DNA of 64,000 bases, from positions 5,821,408-5,885,407 of the forward strand of contig JAMXIF010000043.1 of assembly GCA_028583685.1 (NCBI GenBank), read 5' to 3'. Shown here piece by piece: positions 21,595-33,169 of the stretch (positions are counted from its first letter, which is position 1; each line of letters opens with the position of its first letter). Under the pieces are notes generated by a model. The model was not told where the DNA came from and searched no databases. It worked only from the letters and a program-made list of their open reading frames with translations. The position numbers and the translations under genes are program-made. The stretch is from Petaurus breviceps papuanus (Eukaryota; Chordata; Mammalia; Diprotodontia; Petauridae).

Positions 21595-22495
21595 GGTCAG
21601 GGTGAGACATTTTTCTATTTTAAAAACACTTGGGAAGTTTGCAGAAATTTGTGACACTGGGGTGGATGTCTGCTTTGAACTCAGAACACATAGAACATAG
21701 TATCAGTAGCTGTTTTAGAACCTCTCAGCCCACATACGGCAAGGGGGTCATAAAAATGGTCACAAGTAACTATAGACACCCTTCCTAGCACCGTATGCAA
21801 TGGATACTGATCATAAATTTTATTGCCTGTTCTCAGTTCTGAGTTACAATTCCAGAATGGAGAGAAGTCCTGAGGGTCAGTCATAAATGGGAAGTAGCTC
21901 TGGTCACATTTTTAAAGTGAACAGAGTACTAGCACTTGTGACTGCAGGAAACCAAGAGCCCTTCCTAGATAAACCAGAATGCAGACCAGAAGAGCAGTGA
22001 CCATACCTTTCCCAGGATCACAATACCTGAGAAGTATCAAAAACTTGGAGAACCCCAGAACTACCTCTTAAATTGGCAGTTCAAACAAGCCTACAGCTTG
22101 AGATAATGTCTTCTTACCCCAAAGTGAGTAGAGCCCAACTTTAGCAAAAAGTTAAAGTCAAGAAATAGAATTGAAAAAATGAACAAACAGCAACAAAAAA
22201 GAATTTGACTAGAAAAAGCTACTATGATAACAGGGCAGATAAAGACATAAAATAAGAAGACAATAATGTGAGAACAACTGTAAACAATGGCTCAAAGAAA
22301 AAAGTTATTTGGGTCCAAGATCAATAAGAATTCCTGTAAGAGTTAAAGAAAGAGATGAAAATGGTAAAGGAAAAAGTAGGGAAAGAAATGAGAGTGATGC
22401 AAGAAAAATTTTAAAAGATAATTAACAGCTTGGTAAAAAAAGGCACAAAAATGCTGAAGAAAGAGATACTTTAAAAAACAATCATGACAGAGAAA
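21595..22495 (+). mobile_element. L1 5' UTR plus start of ORF1, lacking the 3' part
   Basis: 5' UTR text followed by the same junction seen at 5225-5370: 'GAGCCCAACTTTAGC', 'AAGTCAAGAAATAGAATTG', 'AAAAAATGAACAAACAGC', 'GCTACTATGATAACAGG'. From 22330 the frame reads like an ORF1 coiled coil (KEEMR, MQEK and KKGTK-type heptads). It ends near 22490 with no RRM, ORF2 or 3' tail. The extreme 5' start (GAGCCAAGATGG) is also missing. Third 3'-lacking L1 piece of the window. Confidence 0.6.
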
Positions 22496-22549
22496 TATAC
22501 TTGTCATTGTTTTATACCTCACATTAGGATAGTAATAATGAATTATTTT

Positions 22550-22715
22550 AGCACACACATATTGTTTTCAGTTTTGCTAAGTACTTAAGCAAACAATTTA
22601 CATGTATCATATTATTTGATCTTCAAATGAAGTTGGTGATATTATTATCTTCATTTTACATAGGAGAAAATGAAGGCTTAGAGTGGTCAAGGGGGTCAAA
22701 CAACTAATAATTGTG
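22550..22715 (-). repeat. MIR-type CORE-SINE
   Basis: 'TTTTGCTAAGTACTTAAGC', 'TTTACATGTATCATATTATT', 'ATTATTATCTTCATTTTACA', 'GAGAAAATGAAGGCTTAG': minus-strand MIR. Confidence 0.65.
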
Positions 22716-22719
22716 TTTA

Positions 22720-23644
22720 AAAAGTATTTGGAGTCAGGTAAAGTCTACTGTTCAATATACTGAACCTTTTTATCTGGATATAGTGCTTTAAAAAAAGCAA
22801 TTCTATAATTTTATTACAAAGAAAATCAGTAGATGAATCAAAATCATCAGTAGGACTAGGGAAGGAAGAGATGAAGAGAAATGAGGAAATACAAATATAG
22901 TGAAGTCAAGGTTTCATAAGAGTGGAAATAGGGTGGGTGAGAGGAGAAGCCATGAACCACATGGTCCAGGGGAGGCAGGGGAGTGAATTGAGGCAAAGAA
23001 AAAGGACTTGGATGACCTGGAGGGTTGGTTGGAAGAATAAGGCAGGACATTTCAAGACACAACATAACCCCCAGTCCTTAAGTACCTTGTTGACATAATA
23101 AAAGTCTCATAAATGCCAGTCACAGTAAAATAATAACAATAATTGCAAATTACTTTGCCAAGTGCAATTTAAATGCATAACAATTTAATTTATAGGTTGT
23201 AAAAACAATTGTAATTAACCTAGTGTTGTATTTAAAATAATTTTAAAAGTTTTGTTCAGCTTTTTTATGCTTCTATTTCCTTTTCAGATATTAACATTTG
23301 TTTTTTTTTCTCCTCTCATAAAAACCATCTACCAGTTCCAATCTTATATTCTCTGACTATCCATCAGCAGTAGATCCTGAGAGAGAACTCACCAAAATCA
23401 GGTTTTGAACTAGGGTCAGTTTTAATGAACTCTGGTACATCCCATGGCCTGGCTCTCTCTTTTATCTTTTCACTAAGTCTTCAGTGAGCTGTCTCATTTC
23501 CCAGGTGTAGCAAGTGAGACTTTCTGAAGGTGTGAATAGAAGTTATCCAATCCTTTTCAAAGAAGAAGCCTTTTCTCTACATTCCACAGAAGGCTGTATC
23601 AGAAGGCCTCATTAGAACTCCAGAACAAGAAAATTGGAACCCAT
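22720..23644. other. Unassigned; AT-rich complex patch at 23090-23230
   Basis: Mostly unrecognised. 23090-23230 is low-GC but complex, with GCAAATTACTT, ATTTAAATGCATAACAATTT and CAATTGTAATTAA; a non-repetitive element is possible but unproven. Confidence 0.3.
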
Positions 23645-23865
23645 TCCTTAGACTTACTTAATTCTAATAAATTCAACAAGCATATATTCAGTACCTACCA
23701 TGTTCTCAAGACTTTATTAGGTATTATGATAATGGACAAAAATGAAATACATAGTCCCTGCCTTCAAAGAACATATATTTAATTTCGGGGAAAAGGACAT
23801 TTGAATTTGTAAATAAAAAATAGATTTAAAAACAAATTCAAGTGACCCTAATAATCTGGAGAATA
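23645..23865. repeat. Old interspersed repeat, same type as 3955-4095
   Basis: 'TTCAACAAGCATATATTCAG', 'TACCTACCATGTTCTCAAG', 'CATAGTCCCTGCCTTCAAA', 'GAACATATATTTAATT'. Same layout as 24200-24390. Confidence 0.5.
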
Positions 23866-24459
23866 AGGAAAAGTTTCTTTTGGGAGGTGGTATTTGACCT
23901 GAACTTCTGAAAGAATGAAAAGTTTCAAAAAGCAAGGGCGATGAAGGAGTTGATTCAATTTTACTGAGATGCTAAGTGAATGAGTAGGAGGAGTATCCAA
24001 GTATCCTGGAATGATAGGTTCAAGACAGATTGTGAATTCCTTTATATGCCAAATGAGGAATTCATATTTATCCTAGAAAAAACAGGTATCTGCTGAAGCT
24101 TTTCAAAAGGTACAGTGAAATAGATTTGGATTCTGGGAATATAAACTTGGCCATTGCAGGGAGAATGGTATGTAGAGTACATTCAGAATAGTTAGCAACC
24201 AGTAAGTCAACAAGCATTTATCACATATTATGCGTCAGACACTGTGTTTTGCATTGGGGATACAAATAAAGGCATGACTTGATGTTCAACAAATAAAAAT
24301 AATTTCATTTTATTTGTATTTATGATGAATATTAAAATAGAAAAACCTGCCATCAGTGAGCTCACACTCAAGTGGGGAAGACAGTATGAATATATGAACA
24401 GCAAAATGGAAAATGGGCAGGGAAGAAACCAGGAAAGGCCTACTGCAGAAATTGGTATT

Positions 24460-24609
24460 CAAGGGGCAGCCAGGTAATACAGTAAGAGCACCGGCCCCAG
24501 TGTCAGGATGACCTGGGGATCTAAGATGGGCTCAGATACTTAGCACCACACCCAGAAATAACTGGCCATGTAACCTTGAGCACATTACTTAACCCCAATT
24601 GCTTAAAAA
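24460..24609 (+). mobile_element. Marsupial SINE, variant subfamily with 'CAGCACCACACCC'
   Basis: 'GGGGCAGCCAGGTAATACAG', 'GAGCACCGGCCCCAGTGTCA', then the diagnostic 'TTAGCACCACACCCAGAAAT', and 'TAACCCCAATTGC' with an A tail. Shares the CACCACACCCAGAAATAACTGG block with 34014-34165, absent from the other SINEs here. Flanks AAATTGGTATT and AAATAGGTATT differ at one base. Confidence 0.88.
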
Positions 24610-25693
24610 AAATAGGTATTATAATGCTATGAATACAAATAAGAAAAAGAAAAAATAATTCCTGCTGTTAAGGAGTTTACAATCTAAGGAAGGAAGAAAA
24701 CAGACAAAAGGAAACTGAAAGGAGGGAATGAGGGAGATATCTGGAACAAGGACACGATGAGGGTGGTAGTGAACCCACGGAGTGAAGTTGTTGGAAAAGG
24801 AAGAGTTGTCTGGGCTTGTGAGCTCTCTTTAAATGAAGGCTTTTGTAGGAATTTGTTTCTCCTCTCTCTAGTCCTCCAATTAGAGGGGAAGAGGAAACTT
24901 TTGGTACTGATGAGGTATGAGTAAGAAAGAAACAAAGCTGATTAAATCTGGGGTGATGAGTTTCCTGATGTTGAACTTTTTCTTTTCCTTTGGGACATGA
25001 TGATGACAGAGTTGAAACCAAGGAGTGCAACTGTTATAATATAAATGCTATAAAATGAAAAAAATATATATTGCAGTGATCTAGGTAAGAAGTAAACCGA
25101 TCCTGAACTATGTGCGTGGCTGTGTGACCATAGAATAGGAAATTTACATGAGAGATTTGAGGTTAAAAAAATACAGAAGTTTGCACTGGGTGATATGTGA
25201 GTTGAAAGAGAAATTGAAGATGGCACTGGGTTTGTGGACTTGGGGAACTAGCAGGTTGGGTGATGCCTCCTAGTCTAATCGTGGAATGCATAAGAAGGTA
25301 GAGTGTGGGAGAAAAGTTAATAAATTCTCTTTTGGACATGTTGAGATTGCATCTAATTTAAGAAGTCCAAAGGGAACAGGTGATACAGGACTGATCTCAG
25401 GAGAGAGATGAGGTCTGGCTTTATAGATCCGGGAATGAATTGTATACATGGGTAGTTGAACCAATGGGAACAGAAGAGATCACCAAGTATGATGATTTAA
25501 AGGGGAAAGAGAAGGTCCAAGATATATCTTTGGTGGGTAGTCAAAATAAGTGGATACAATATGGATAAAAATCTAGTAAAGAGGATAGAGAAGGAGCATT
25601 CAAACAATTAGGAAAAGAACAAGTAGGAAGGAATGTCACAAAAACAGAAAGAAGGAACAATTAAGGGAAGAATTCCTGAACTAAGGCTGTTAT

Positions 25694-25730
25694 GATGTGT
25701 GTGTGTGTGTGTGCGTGCGTGTGTGTATAG
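25694..25730. repeat. (TG)n microsatellite
   Basis: A GT-dinucleotide run with two GCGT interruptions. Confidence 0.9.
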
Positions 25731-26599
25731 AATGGAAAGAGATGTGAGATATGTTGTAGAGGTAAAAAATATCCTACACTTGACAATTGATTGGAAGTCC
25801 AGTTGGGGCCATGAGAATAAGAATGGAGAAGAAACCGGAGGTTGCAGACTTGAGTGATTCAAACAAATGGTGTGCTTTGTTTTGTTTTCAGAAGAAAAAA
25901 GAGAGAAAAGATTGGAAAAGACACCAGGTTCTGTTTTGTATGTGTTGAGATTGAAATACCTAATAAATGTCTAGTTATGTCCATAAGGCATTTAGAGATT
26001 AGGAATTAGTGGTCTAGAACACTGGATAAGTTGATTTGTGAAACATAGCATAAGGATGAGAAAATGAGAGCTGATGAAACCCCAAATGAGAGAGATGTTG
26101 AGGAAGAACAGGTGCTGAAGACCAAGCCCTGACATATATCCACATTTAGGGTTCAGGGTATTAAACTGGAAAGCACTCATGGCCTATGGGCTACAACTAT
26201 CACCAAAATTCCTCAGGATGGCATAACTAGATTAAAAGATAATTAGGAAATATGTAATAAAATAAATGAAATACAACACAATGTGGATAAGAATAATTTG
26301 TGGTTTTGTAAGTCAAAATGCAGCCTCAGGAACCTCTATTTGAGTTTGACAACACCACTATTAAGGAAACCTAAAAGAATCAATCAGACAGGTAGAAGAA
26401 CCTGACAGAGAAGCATCATCTGAAAGAGATAATATATAGGAAGAGAGTGTGATCAACATAGAAGTCAAAAAGAATGAATGAGAAAAGGCAATGGATTTAA
26501 GTATAAACTAACCACTGAAGATCTTGGAGAAAGGAGTTCATTCATGTGATAAGGACTAAAGAGACTGAAAGGTGTTAGAAATTGGGGGACATAGGTAGG

Positions 26600-27290
26600 T
26601 ATAAATAATTCTTTCTGAAATCTGCCTTCAAAGGGAAGGCAAGATATAGGATAATAAGTTGAATTATGATCTTTAAAGATCTTTGTCTATTTGTTTTGAA
26701 GGGTGAGGACAACCTGGGCATGTGTCTAGATATACAGGAAGGAGTCCATAGATAAGAAGAGACTGAAAATTAGGCAAGTAACAGGGATCAAGAGGGCAAG
26801 CGCTCATGAGAGGGAAATAATGTTCCTATAAACCAAACCAATGAAACTCTAAATGTGATACTTCAGGCAGTATGAGAGCCATATCATCCAGTAGAATAAC
26901 AACGATAGTATTTATATACCAATTTAAAGCTCATTAAATTATATATTTATGTATATAATGTATATGTTATACAATCACTCTTATTCATGTATTTAAATTC
27001 TGTGACTTCAAGCATTCCTATGATTTTATTAACAACCTTATTTTCTCCTTCAGGACGGCAAGCACTTACACTCCCAGCTATACACAATAAAGAAAAAAAA
27101 AAGAGAGAGAGAGGGAGAGAGGCAAGATGCACACAATTCTGGGGAATGGCTGGGATCCTACTAGGCATTCACTGGTTTTGCTCATCCTACTTTTATAAAG
27201 TGCTACTGTGCATTCACTGAATATTTTCATTGTTTTTTTTTTTTAACACTCAACTTTAACACTCAGTCATACAACCAAAGCATGGTGCAG
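26600..27290. other. Unassigned; (GA)n patch at 27101-27122
   Basis: No recognised family. A short GA-rich run precedes the pogo-type fragment. Confidence 0.4.
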
Positions 27291-27312
27291 GTCCTTTGGG
27301 CTTTAAGCCCAA

Positions 27313-27560
27313 GTGTACACAGTGATGTGGCTTAGTAAGAAAATAAAGGTGTTAGATAAACTTTGTGCTAGAAGGTCTGCAGTTGCTAACAACTGTAATT
27401 TTGGTGTTAACAAATCTGTGATTTGTTGTATCCAGAAAAGGAAGGAAAGTATTTGTAAAAGTGTTCATGAATCCCCTCTAGGAATTTTTAAAGTAACCTC
27501 TTAAAGAAAAGCATCTAAGTTTGTGGGTAAATGGAATGGAGGTCATCCCCATCCTGCAGT
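27313..27560 (+). pseudogene. pogo/Tigger-type DNA transposon, transposase N-terminal fragment
   Basis: The frame 27313-27504 encodes about 63 residues resembling the N-terminal helix-turn-helix (CENP-B/Psq type) of Tigger transposases: an 'SKKIKVLDKL' helix start, 'FGVNKSVICCIQKRKESI' as the recognition helix region (compare 'YGKNESSIREIVKKEKEI' in Tigger1), and 'FKVTS' matching 'AKVT(A/S)'. A stop follows at 27502; a shifted frame continues with 'KHLSLWVNGME', matching the next conserved 'MEKALNLWVEDM'. The DDE catalytic domain and terminal inverted repeats were not found. An old decayed DNA transposon, or less likely a relic of a host gene derived from one. Confidence 0.6.
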
Positions 27561-28215
27561 GTTCCCCCTGCCAAGTAAACAACCTGACTCCCTTGCTGTC
27601 CAAACAACTCAGTGCCCAAACAGCCTGGTCTGTATGAAGCTGTGGGGAACAGTACTGCTCTCCCCCATCAGCTCCAAGCCACCCCAGACAAGAGTGCTTA
27701 TTGGACCAGGGGCCTGGGACTCATCTCATGGCATGCATTTTTTCATCAGCAAACAGATCAACCAAGATGCTGAAAGGGGGATAAGAGATGCCAGGTTGCC
27801 CCTTTCCCTTTTTAACCTCATAGTTCCTCTGATATCACTGACCCTATCTCTACTATTCTGTCCAGCATTGCCTCTTCTTGTCAATGCATTAATGGGCTAT
27901 TTCATGGTTACTATGTTAGAAAAAGTGCATATTATCAGAATTAATGTTTTGTTATAAAAATTATATGCAAAAAAGTGTATTTTCAGTAATCTCTAAAGAA
28001 AAATTATAGTTTTTAATGGTCTTGGGAAGCTAACCCCCAATTTCCATAGGTTCAATGTATCAACATTCTTTTTTTTAAACTTTTCCCCTATTTTCTAGGA
28101 ATGTTACCACTGTAAAAGTTGTAGATTGACTCTATACATGCATATATACATACATGTGTATGTATATATAAGTATATAAATATAGATGTAAATATGTGTA
28201 TATTTGGTTCCTATA
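27561..28215. other. Unassigned; contains a 144-codon open frame of no known family
   Basis: The frame 27523-27957 (+) starts in another reading frame of the pogo-type fragment. Its tail has a hydrophobic stretch (LIVPLISLTLSLLFCPALPL) but no conserved domain, no upstream promoter and no splice context. It may include more of the decayed transposon. Not called as a gene. Confidence 0.35.
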
Positions 28216-28219
28216 ACTA

Positions 28220-28385
28220 ACCTGTGAGGTAGCTATTATTATTATCCTAATGTTACAAATTAGGAAACTGAGAGGTTAAATGATTGCCAAAAAATCATAG
28301 TTGGAAGTGTCTGAGGTAAGATTCAAACTTGAGTCTTATGACTCTAAATCTAACAGCCAATACATTGTGCCATTTGGCTGCCAAT
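28220..28385 (-). repeat. MIR-type CORE-SINE
   Basis: 'GAGGTAGCTATTATTATTAT', 'TTAGGAAACTGAGAGGTTAA', 'TTCAAACTTGAGTCTTATGA', 'GCCAATACATTGTGCCATTT': minus-strand MIR. Confidence 0.75.
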
Positions 28386-29685
28386 CGGGTCCTACTCTAC
28401 CACCTTCCCAAGATATGGAGTACATTGGATTCTTTAAAGCTATGCCAGTGGAAAATAATATCTACAGGGTCCCATCAAACCAGAAAGTAGTTAACTTTTG
28501 GCTCAACAATGGACTTTGTATGCTTCCTCCAAGGACAAACTTTGTTTTATAAGGCTAATTATAAGACATTTGGCTAGCAGGTGATGCATATTTGGTTATC
28601 ACAACTCATGGAGATTATCTATCCAGGTCCTCAGAGATTGTTGTCTATACTAGTGAAGCAAGCAATGCCAAATGAATCATGAATTTTATACAGTATTGAA
28701 GTAAGAAGTGGTAGGAAAGTAGAAGTAATATTTGGAAATGTAGCAAATATTTTCCAAAGTCCCTCACAAAAATACATAGATGAAAGAGTCACTTAGAGTT
28801 GAGGGTTATCTTGGCCCCCTCCCACTTCAGCTTATTTGTCTCATAATTATAGATTTTAATAAGGAAGGTTTTACTAATTTGTTTTCACACAGTTTAACTT
28901 AATATTTTGAAAGCCTTTGGACTTAATAGTAACATTGACGTTGTAAACTCTCAAAAGGCACAACACACATTTGATCGTCAATCATCCATCCCCAAACCCA
29001 TTTGGCACCCTGCCCCATTCAGCCTCCTGTAAAACCCACCATAGGACCTGCCAACCAAAGCAGTTGGTAATGCCACATTTGAGTGAGTGCAGTGTAGAGA
29101 CTGTGTCAGCAGTTTAGAAGCAATTTGAGAGGGCAGAAATTTTGGAGTCTTTTTTTTTAAGATCACTTTAATAGCTGAGTATCCAGGGGACCTCATAGGA
29201 CTGGGTGAATGAGGGCTAGGAGAGAAGCACTAATGGAAAAGGAAGGCAGACCCAGAGTGGATAACAAAGCCACGTCAAGTTTTGGAATCACATTACTAAC
29301 TATCCCCCTGGATACCTAATAATTGAAAAGCTAAAAAACTCAGTGTAGCAAGGGATCAAACTAAATGAGCAAGGCAAGAATAAGGGTGGGGGGTAGGGAG
29401 CAGAACTGAAATATAAGTAAAATGCCCATATGCTAAGCATAATTGAAAAAGAACCAGAATTACAGCCTGAGTTTTAGGTTAAATCTATGGAAGAATTGAA
29501 TTAAAATGCCTTCTCTTGGAGAAGAGGAAAGGATCCCTGTATTTACTTCTCAGAAATTCCTAAAAGATGGATACATAGACTATGATATTATAGCCCCAAC
29601 TTTTTCAAATTGTATTTTCCTATAAGTAAAGAAATTTTGGGCATCCACTCCTAGCCACAAAATGATCCTTTGAGGACCAACTCAA
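28386..29685. other. Unassigned sequence, 1.3 kb
   Basis: No recognised repeat; short open frames at 28301-28552 (+) and 28978-29196 (-) show no domain. The text is complex and not low-complexity, so it may be unique DNA. Confidence 0.35.
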
Positions 29686-29689
29686 ATGC

Positions 29690-30240
29690 CACCCTCAAAT
29701 GGTTTTCCTGAAGCACAAGTCTGAGCAGGTCATCTCCCTCCACAATAAACTCTAGTGATCTCCTATTACCTCAGGAATAAAGTATAATATCTTCCATTGG
29801 GCTTTAATAACCTGCTCAGTCTGGTTCCTCCTTCCCTTTCCCACCTTTTTATACTTCACTCCAGCAGAGTAAAGATCCAATGTCATTTTATTTCTTCCTG
29901 TTCATTAATAGTAGCATTCCATATCTTCACTTTGTGCCTTTTCACTAACTATGCTCCATGCATGTAATACTCTCCATCTCTACATACATCTATTGACTTC
30001 TCTGGCTTCCTTAGAGACACAGCTCAAACTTTAATCTTTGGGTATAGGCTTTTCCCAGCCTCCCCCTAGTTGTACCAGTGTCATTACTTTGAGATTACCT
30101 CCCATTTATTTATACATACTTGCTGGAGTGTCATCTCCCTCATTAGAAGGTGAGCTCTTTGAGAGAAAGGAATGTGCTTTAGCCTTTATCTCTCCACTGC
30201 TTCTGCCTGACTCATAATAAATTATTTTTGACTGAATGAC
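29690..30240 (+). repeat. L2 LINE 3' region, about 550 bp
   Basis: The longest L2 piece here: 'CAGGTCATCTCCCTCCACA', 'TCTGGTTCCTCCTTCCCTT', 'CTAGTTGTACCAGTGTCATT', 'CTCATTAGAAGGTGAGCTC', then 'CTTTATCTCTCCACTGCTTC' and a terminal 'AATAAATTATTTTTGACTGA'. 5'-truncated, reaches the 3' end. Confidence 0.75.
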
Positions 30241-31190
30241 TGTTTGGGAGGGGTATGTCTATGTGTGGAATTTTCTCACTATCACCTATATAGAAAAAGG
30301 GAGTTTGTTTAACTTGCCAAGTATGAGAGTGGGCAGAGTAGAGTATCAGATTATAACTGATGCAGGATAGTCAGATTATGTTGGAAATAAGTTTTGTGAT
30401 CTGCTAGTAAGGGCTACATGAGATATTCCATTGACTGGTTAATCTCATATAATTTAATACCACATCCACCACTCCCCCCACAACCCTAAAGAACCAAAAC
30501 TTCCATTTTGTAGACACTGGACAAGACAACCCAGAGAACTTCAAGTTTTCTCAATTCTTTAACTTTTTTATAAACTTAATGATTCTTTCTAAACAAACTA
30601 AAACAAGCAAACAAAGACCATGGGATGTGTAAGCTTGTGATGGTCTAAACCAAGACTATCATTTCACCACTGAACCGACCTTCATAAAATTTAAATGTGC
30701 CCTATGAACATATCACAGTCATTTCCATTTGACCCACATCTAATTTCTAAATTTAACATTGGTGGTAAGTGTGGAACTTGTAAAACTTTCCTATAGTTTT
30801 TTTTCCCTAGAAATTGTGGCTTTTTTATTTTGGCCATGATAATTTTTATTGAGGATACCATTGATAGATCCTTGAATGCTCATTTTGGAGCCTTGAGGTA
30901 GGACAGCCTCTCACCATTGCATCTGTTTTTCAACTTTATAGTAATTTTCTATTGGGTTGTATATTAATTCTTTAGTATGTACTTCTATATTTTCTGCCTT
31001 CCACAGGGATCTCATTTTAGTAACACCCCCTCCTTTTGGACCAGTAGGAGGACTTTGGAACAATTGGAACTTTAGGTTAGATTTAAAACAAAATGGACAT
31101 GTTGAGTAACGATATCATCTCATCAATGTAAGGGCTGAGCAGATACTTATCTGGCGAGGTGAATAGGCCCTAACAGGCTAAGTTGATGAC
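30241..31190. other. Unassigned sequence
   Basis: Nearly 1 kb with nothing recognisable. Confidence 0.4.
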
Positions 31191-31194
31191 ATAG

Positions 31195-31400
31195 ATGCCT
31201 CATGTTATAATAGAGGGTAGTACACAGAGATTTAGGAGAATAGAGTTTGAATTCTAATCCTTTCATTTCCTAATCATGTGTCCGTGGATTCAGTTACTAT
31301 ACCTCCATTTCCTCTTCTGTAGAATGAAATTCCCAATATCTTTTCAGGTTCCAAATACTATGATTCTGACCAAACATTTAAGATGTTCTGGTGTCCCTCT
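31195..31400 (+). repeat. MIR-type CORE-SINE relic
   Basis: 'GAATAGAGTTTGAATTCTAA', 'CCATTTCCTCTTCTGTAGAA': plus-strand MIR, degenerate. Confidence 0.55.
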
Positions 31401-32085
31401 GAACCAATGATTTGCTTCACTATTTCCACTCTAGTGATTTGTCAAATGATTCTGTAACCTCCCTTTGTAAAAACCTAGTCTATTTAGTCTTACTTTGATT
31501 GAGTTTCATCTGACAGCTGTATTTTTTCCTACCTTACTCCTTGCTCCCTGATTTTTTTTTCCTTTCTAGTCAGAATGTCTCCCATTTCCAACTGCAGAAG
31601 TGGCCAATTTTCCTGGGAGATTGAAAAACAACCCCCCTAGTATGCAGGTTGCTCTACTTTCTTATTGTTTTGGGATATGTACCAACTATTATTTTATGCA
31701 TCAGGTAGTAAAGTGACAGGAAATGCTGAAATGCCAGCCCCCAACTGAAAGGTGGAAATAATTTGCCCTAGTTCTGCTGTCATCCCAGGAAGCGATTACC
31801 AGTCTAGAAAGTTGTCCAGCTGGCTTGTCCTCAGTCTGCTTCTCCCTACCTTCTGTTACCTAAACCAATACTCATATACTAAACATTCCCTAAAGAAAAT
31901 TAGAGTCCATGTTGTTTGTATTTGAGACACACAGAATCTCAATTCTATATCTCTCTTCCCTCTTGTCCTCTCCCTTCTCCACCAGGAACTATGTATCCTT
32001 CCAATCTTTCACTATCAAAATCTGAAAAGATATGAATTTTTTTTCCTTTTACATGTTTATAGTATTCCAGAATCTTAGAGATAAG
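31401..32085. other. Unassigned sequence
   Basis: No supportable feature. A pyrimidine tract ending in CTAG at 31550-31570 resembles a splice acceptor, but no exon-like frame follows. Confidence 0.35.
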
Positions 32086-32089
32086 AGTG

Positions 32090-32480
32090 GTTTCTAGAGA
32101 GGAGTTGAGCATAAGATCAAAGGTATTGAGCTGAAAGGAACCTTTAAAGCCTTCTAGTCCAACTACCCTCTAGTCCCATGATAATTTTATAGATGAGGAT
32201 TGGACACCCAGAAAGGTCAACAAACTGGCTAAAGGTCATAGAGTAGCTTCATAAAAAAGGGTGTACCTAGATTTCATGATGCCTGACTATTTACTTCAGC
32301 ACTTATAATATACTAAGGTAATGCCTTAGGATTTTCAGTCTATTAAGGATCATAAAGGTTATCTAGGCCAATGTCCAAATCATGACAGATGATGAAGCCG
32401 AAAAACAAAGAGATCAAAGGACTTATCCAAAATTACATAATGAGTTGGTGGCAGACCTGGAATAAGAATCAAAGCCTTAA
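32090..32480 (-). repeat. Two adjacent old MIR/CR1-like relics
   Basis: 32110-32275: 'GAAAGGAACCTTTAAAGCC', 'CTAGTCCAACTACCCTC', 'GGTCATAGAGTAGC'. 32340-32480: 'AAGGTTATCTAGGCCAATG', 'AAATTACATAATGAGTTGG'. Both follow the relic layout described at 16745. Confidence 0.55.
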
Positions 32481-32667
32481 TCACAAGGAATAGTGCTCTT
32501 TTTATTGAATATATGATTATAACTTAAAATGTAACATGTTAAAATATAAAATGTCAAGAATATGGGAGAGCTGAGCTGTCCCCAGAGAGGTGATCATCTG
32601 GTTTCCTGGGTTTTCCGGACCTCTTAATGTTTCAGAATATGCAGCAACTCAGGAAAGTAGTCAGCAG

Positions 32668-32742
32668 TGTGTGTGTATGTGTGTGTGTGTGTGTGTATGT
32701 GTGTGTGAGAGAGAGTGAGAGAGAGAGTGAGTGTGTGTGTTG
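32668..32742. repeat. Compound (TG)n(AG)n microsatellite
   Basis: GT repeats with ATGT interruptions pass into GAGAGAGTGAGAG and back into GTGTGT. Likely length-variable. Confidence 0.9.
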
Positions 32743-33165
32743 GGGAGACATGGTAGCAACTGATATTCCAACAAATCATAAGGTTCACATGTAATCTGTC
32801 CAAAATTGGCTTTCCTTATCACAAAGGCAAAGCCATTGTGATTGTCCTGTCATTTTTCTATGAGAATTCCTCATGTTACTATGTTGTAGATTCTTTTCTC
32901 CCTTCAAAGTTACTCCCAGAATTCTTTTATGGGCTTGCAAACTTTTTTTTCCTAATTTTTGTGATAATTTAAGAACAGAAAATATTAGATATACTATACT
33001 ACAAAACCATTTATTAACACTCTCCCAAACTAATTATATTATATAGATATGATTAAGTATTAATTGTGAAAATTTTAAAACTTTGAGAAATTAAGTATCT
33101 TACAACTAGACTTCAAAAGGAAATTATGACAGTCTGCCAACCTCATTGGGATCCTAAATATTTTG
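32743..33165. other. Unassigned AT-rich sequence
   Basis: No recognisable element. Confidence 0.4.
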
Positions 33166-33169
33166 ATTT

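Larger units (their letters stand above)
23900..26580 (+). repeat. Long old interspersed repeat (unnamed), with a SINE and microsatellite inside
   Basis: Phrases typical of an old mammalian repeat occur in order: 'GAATTCATATTTATCCTAG', 'TTGCAGTGATCTAGGTAAG', 'TGGACATGTTGAGATTGC', 'AGGAGAGAGATGAGGTCTGG', 'GAACAGAAGAGATCACCAAG'. The segment 58380-59070 follows the same order ('TTGCAATAGACCAGGTGAAA', 'CTGTTGAGTTCAAGGTG'). I know this repeat from other mammals but cannot recall its library name or class. Interrupted by a different old repeat at 24200-24390 and a SINE at 24460-24609. It has no usable frame; the antisense open frames at 24677-25226 are chance. Confidence 0.5.

Noticed and set aside
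24677-25226. Overlapping antisense open frames of up to 117 codons
   Set aside because: They run opposite to an old interspersed repeat whose strand lacks stop complements; no domain is visible.
27523-27957. 144-codon open frame with a hydrophobic C-terminus, possible membrane protein or envelope-like tail
   Set aside because: It begins in a different frame of a pogo-type transposase remnant, has no conserved domain, and has no promoter or splice context. One hydrophobic stretch is not enough.
31540-31620. Pyrimidine tract plus AG resembling a 3' splice site
   Set aside because: No open frame with exon-like features and no matching donor; such sites are common by chance.
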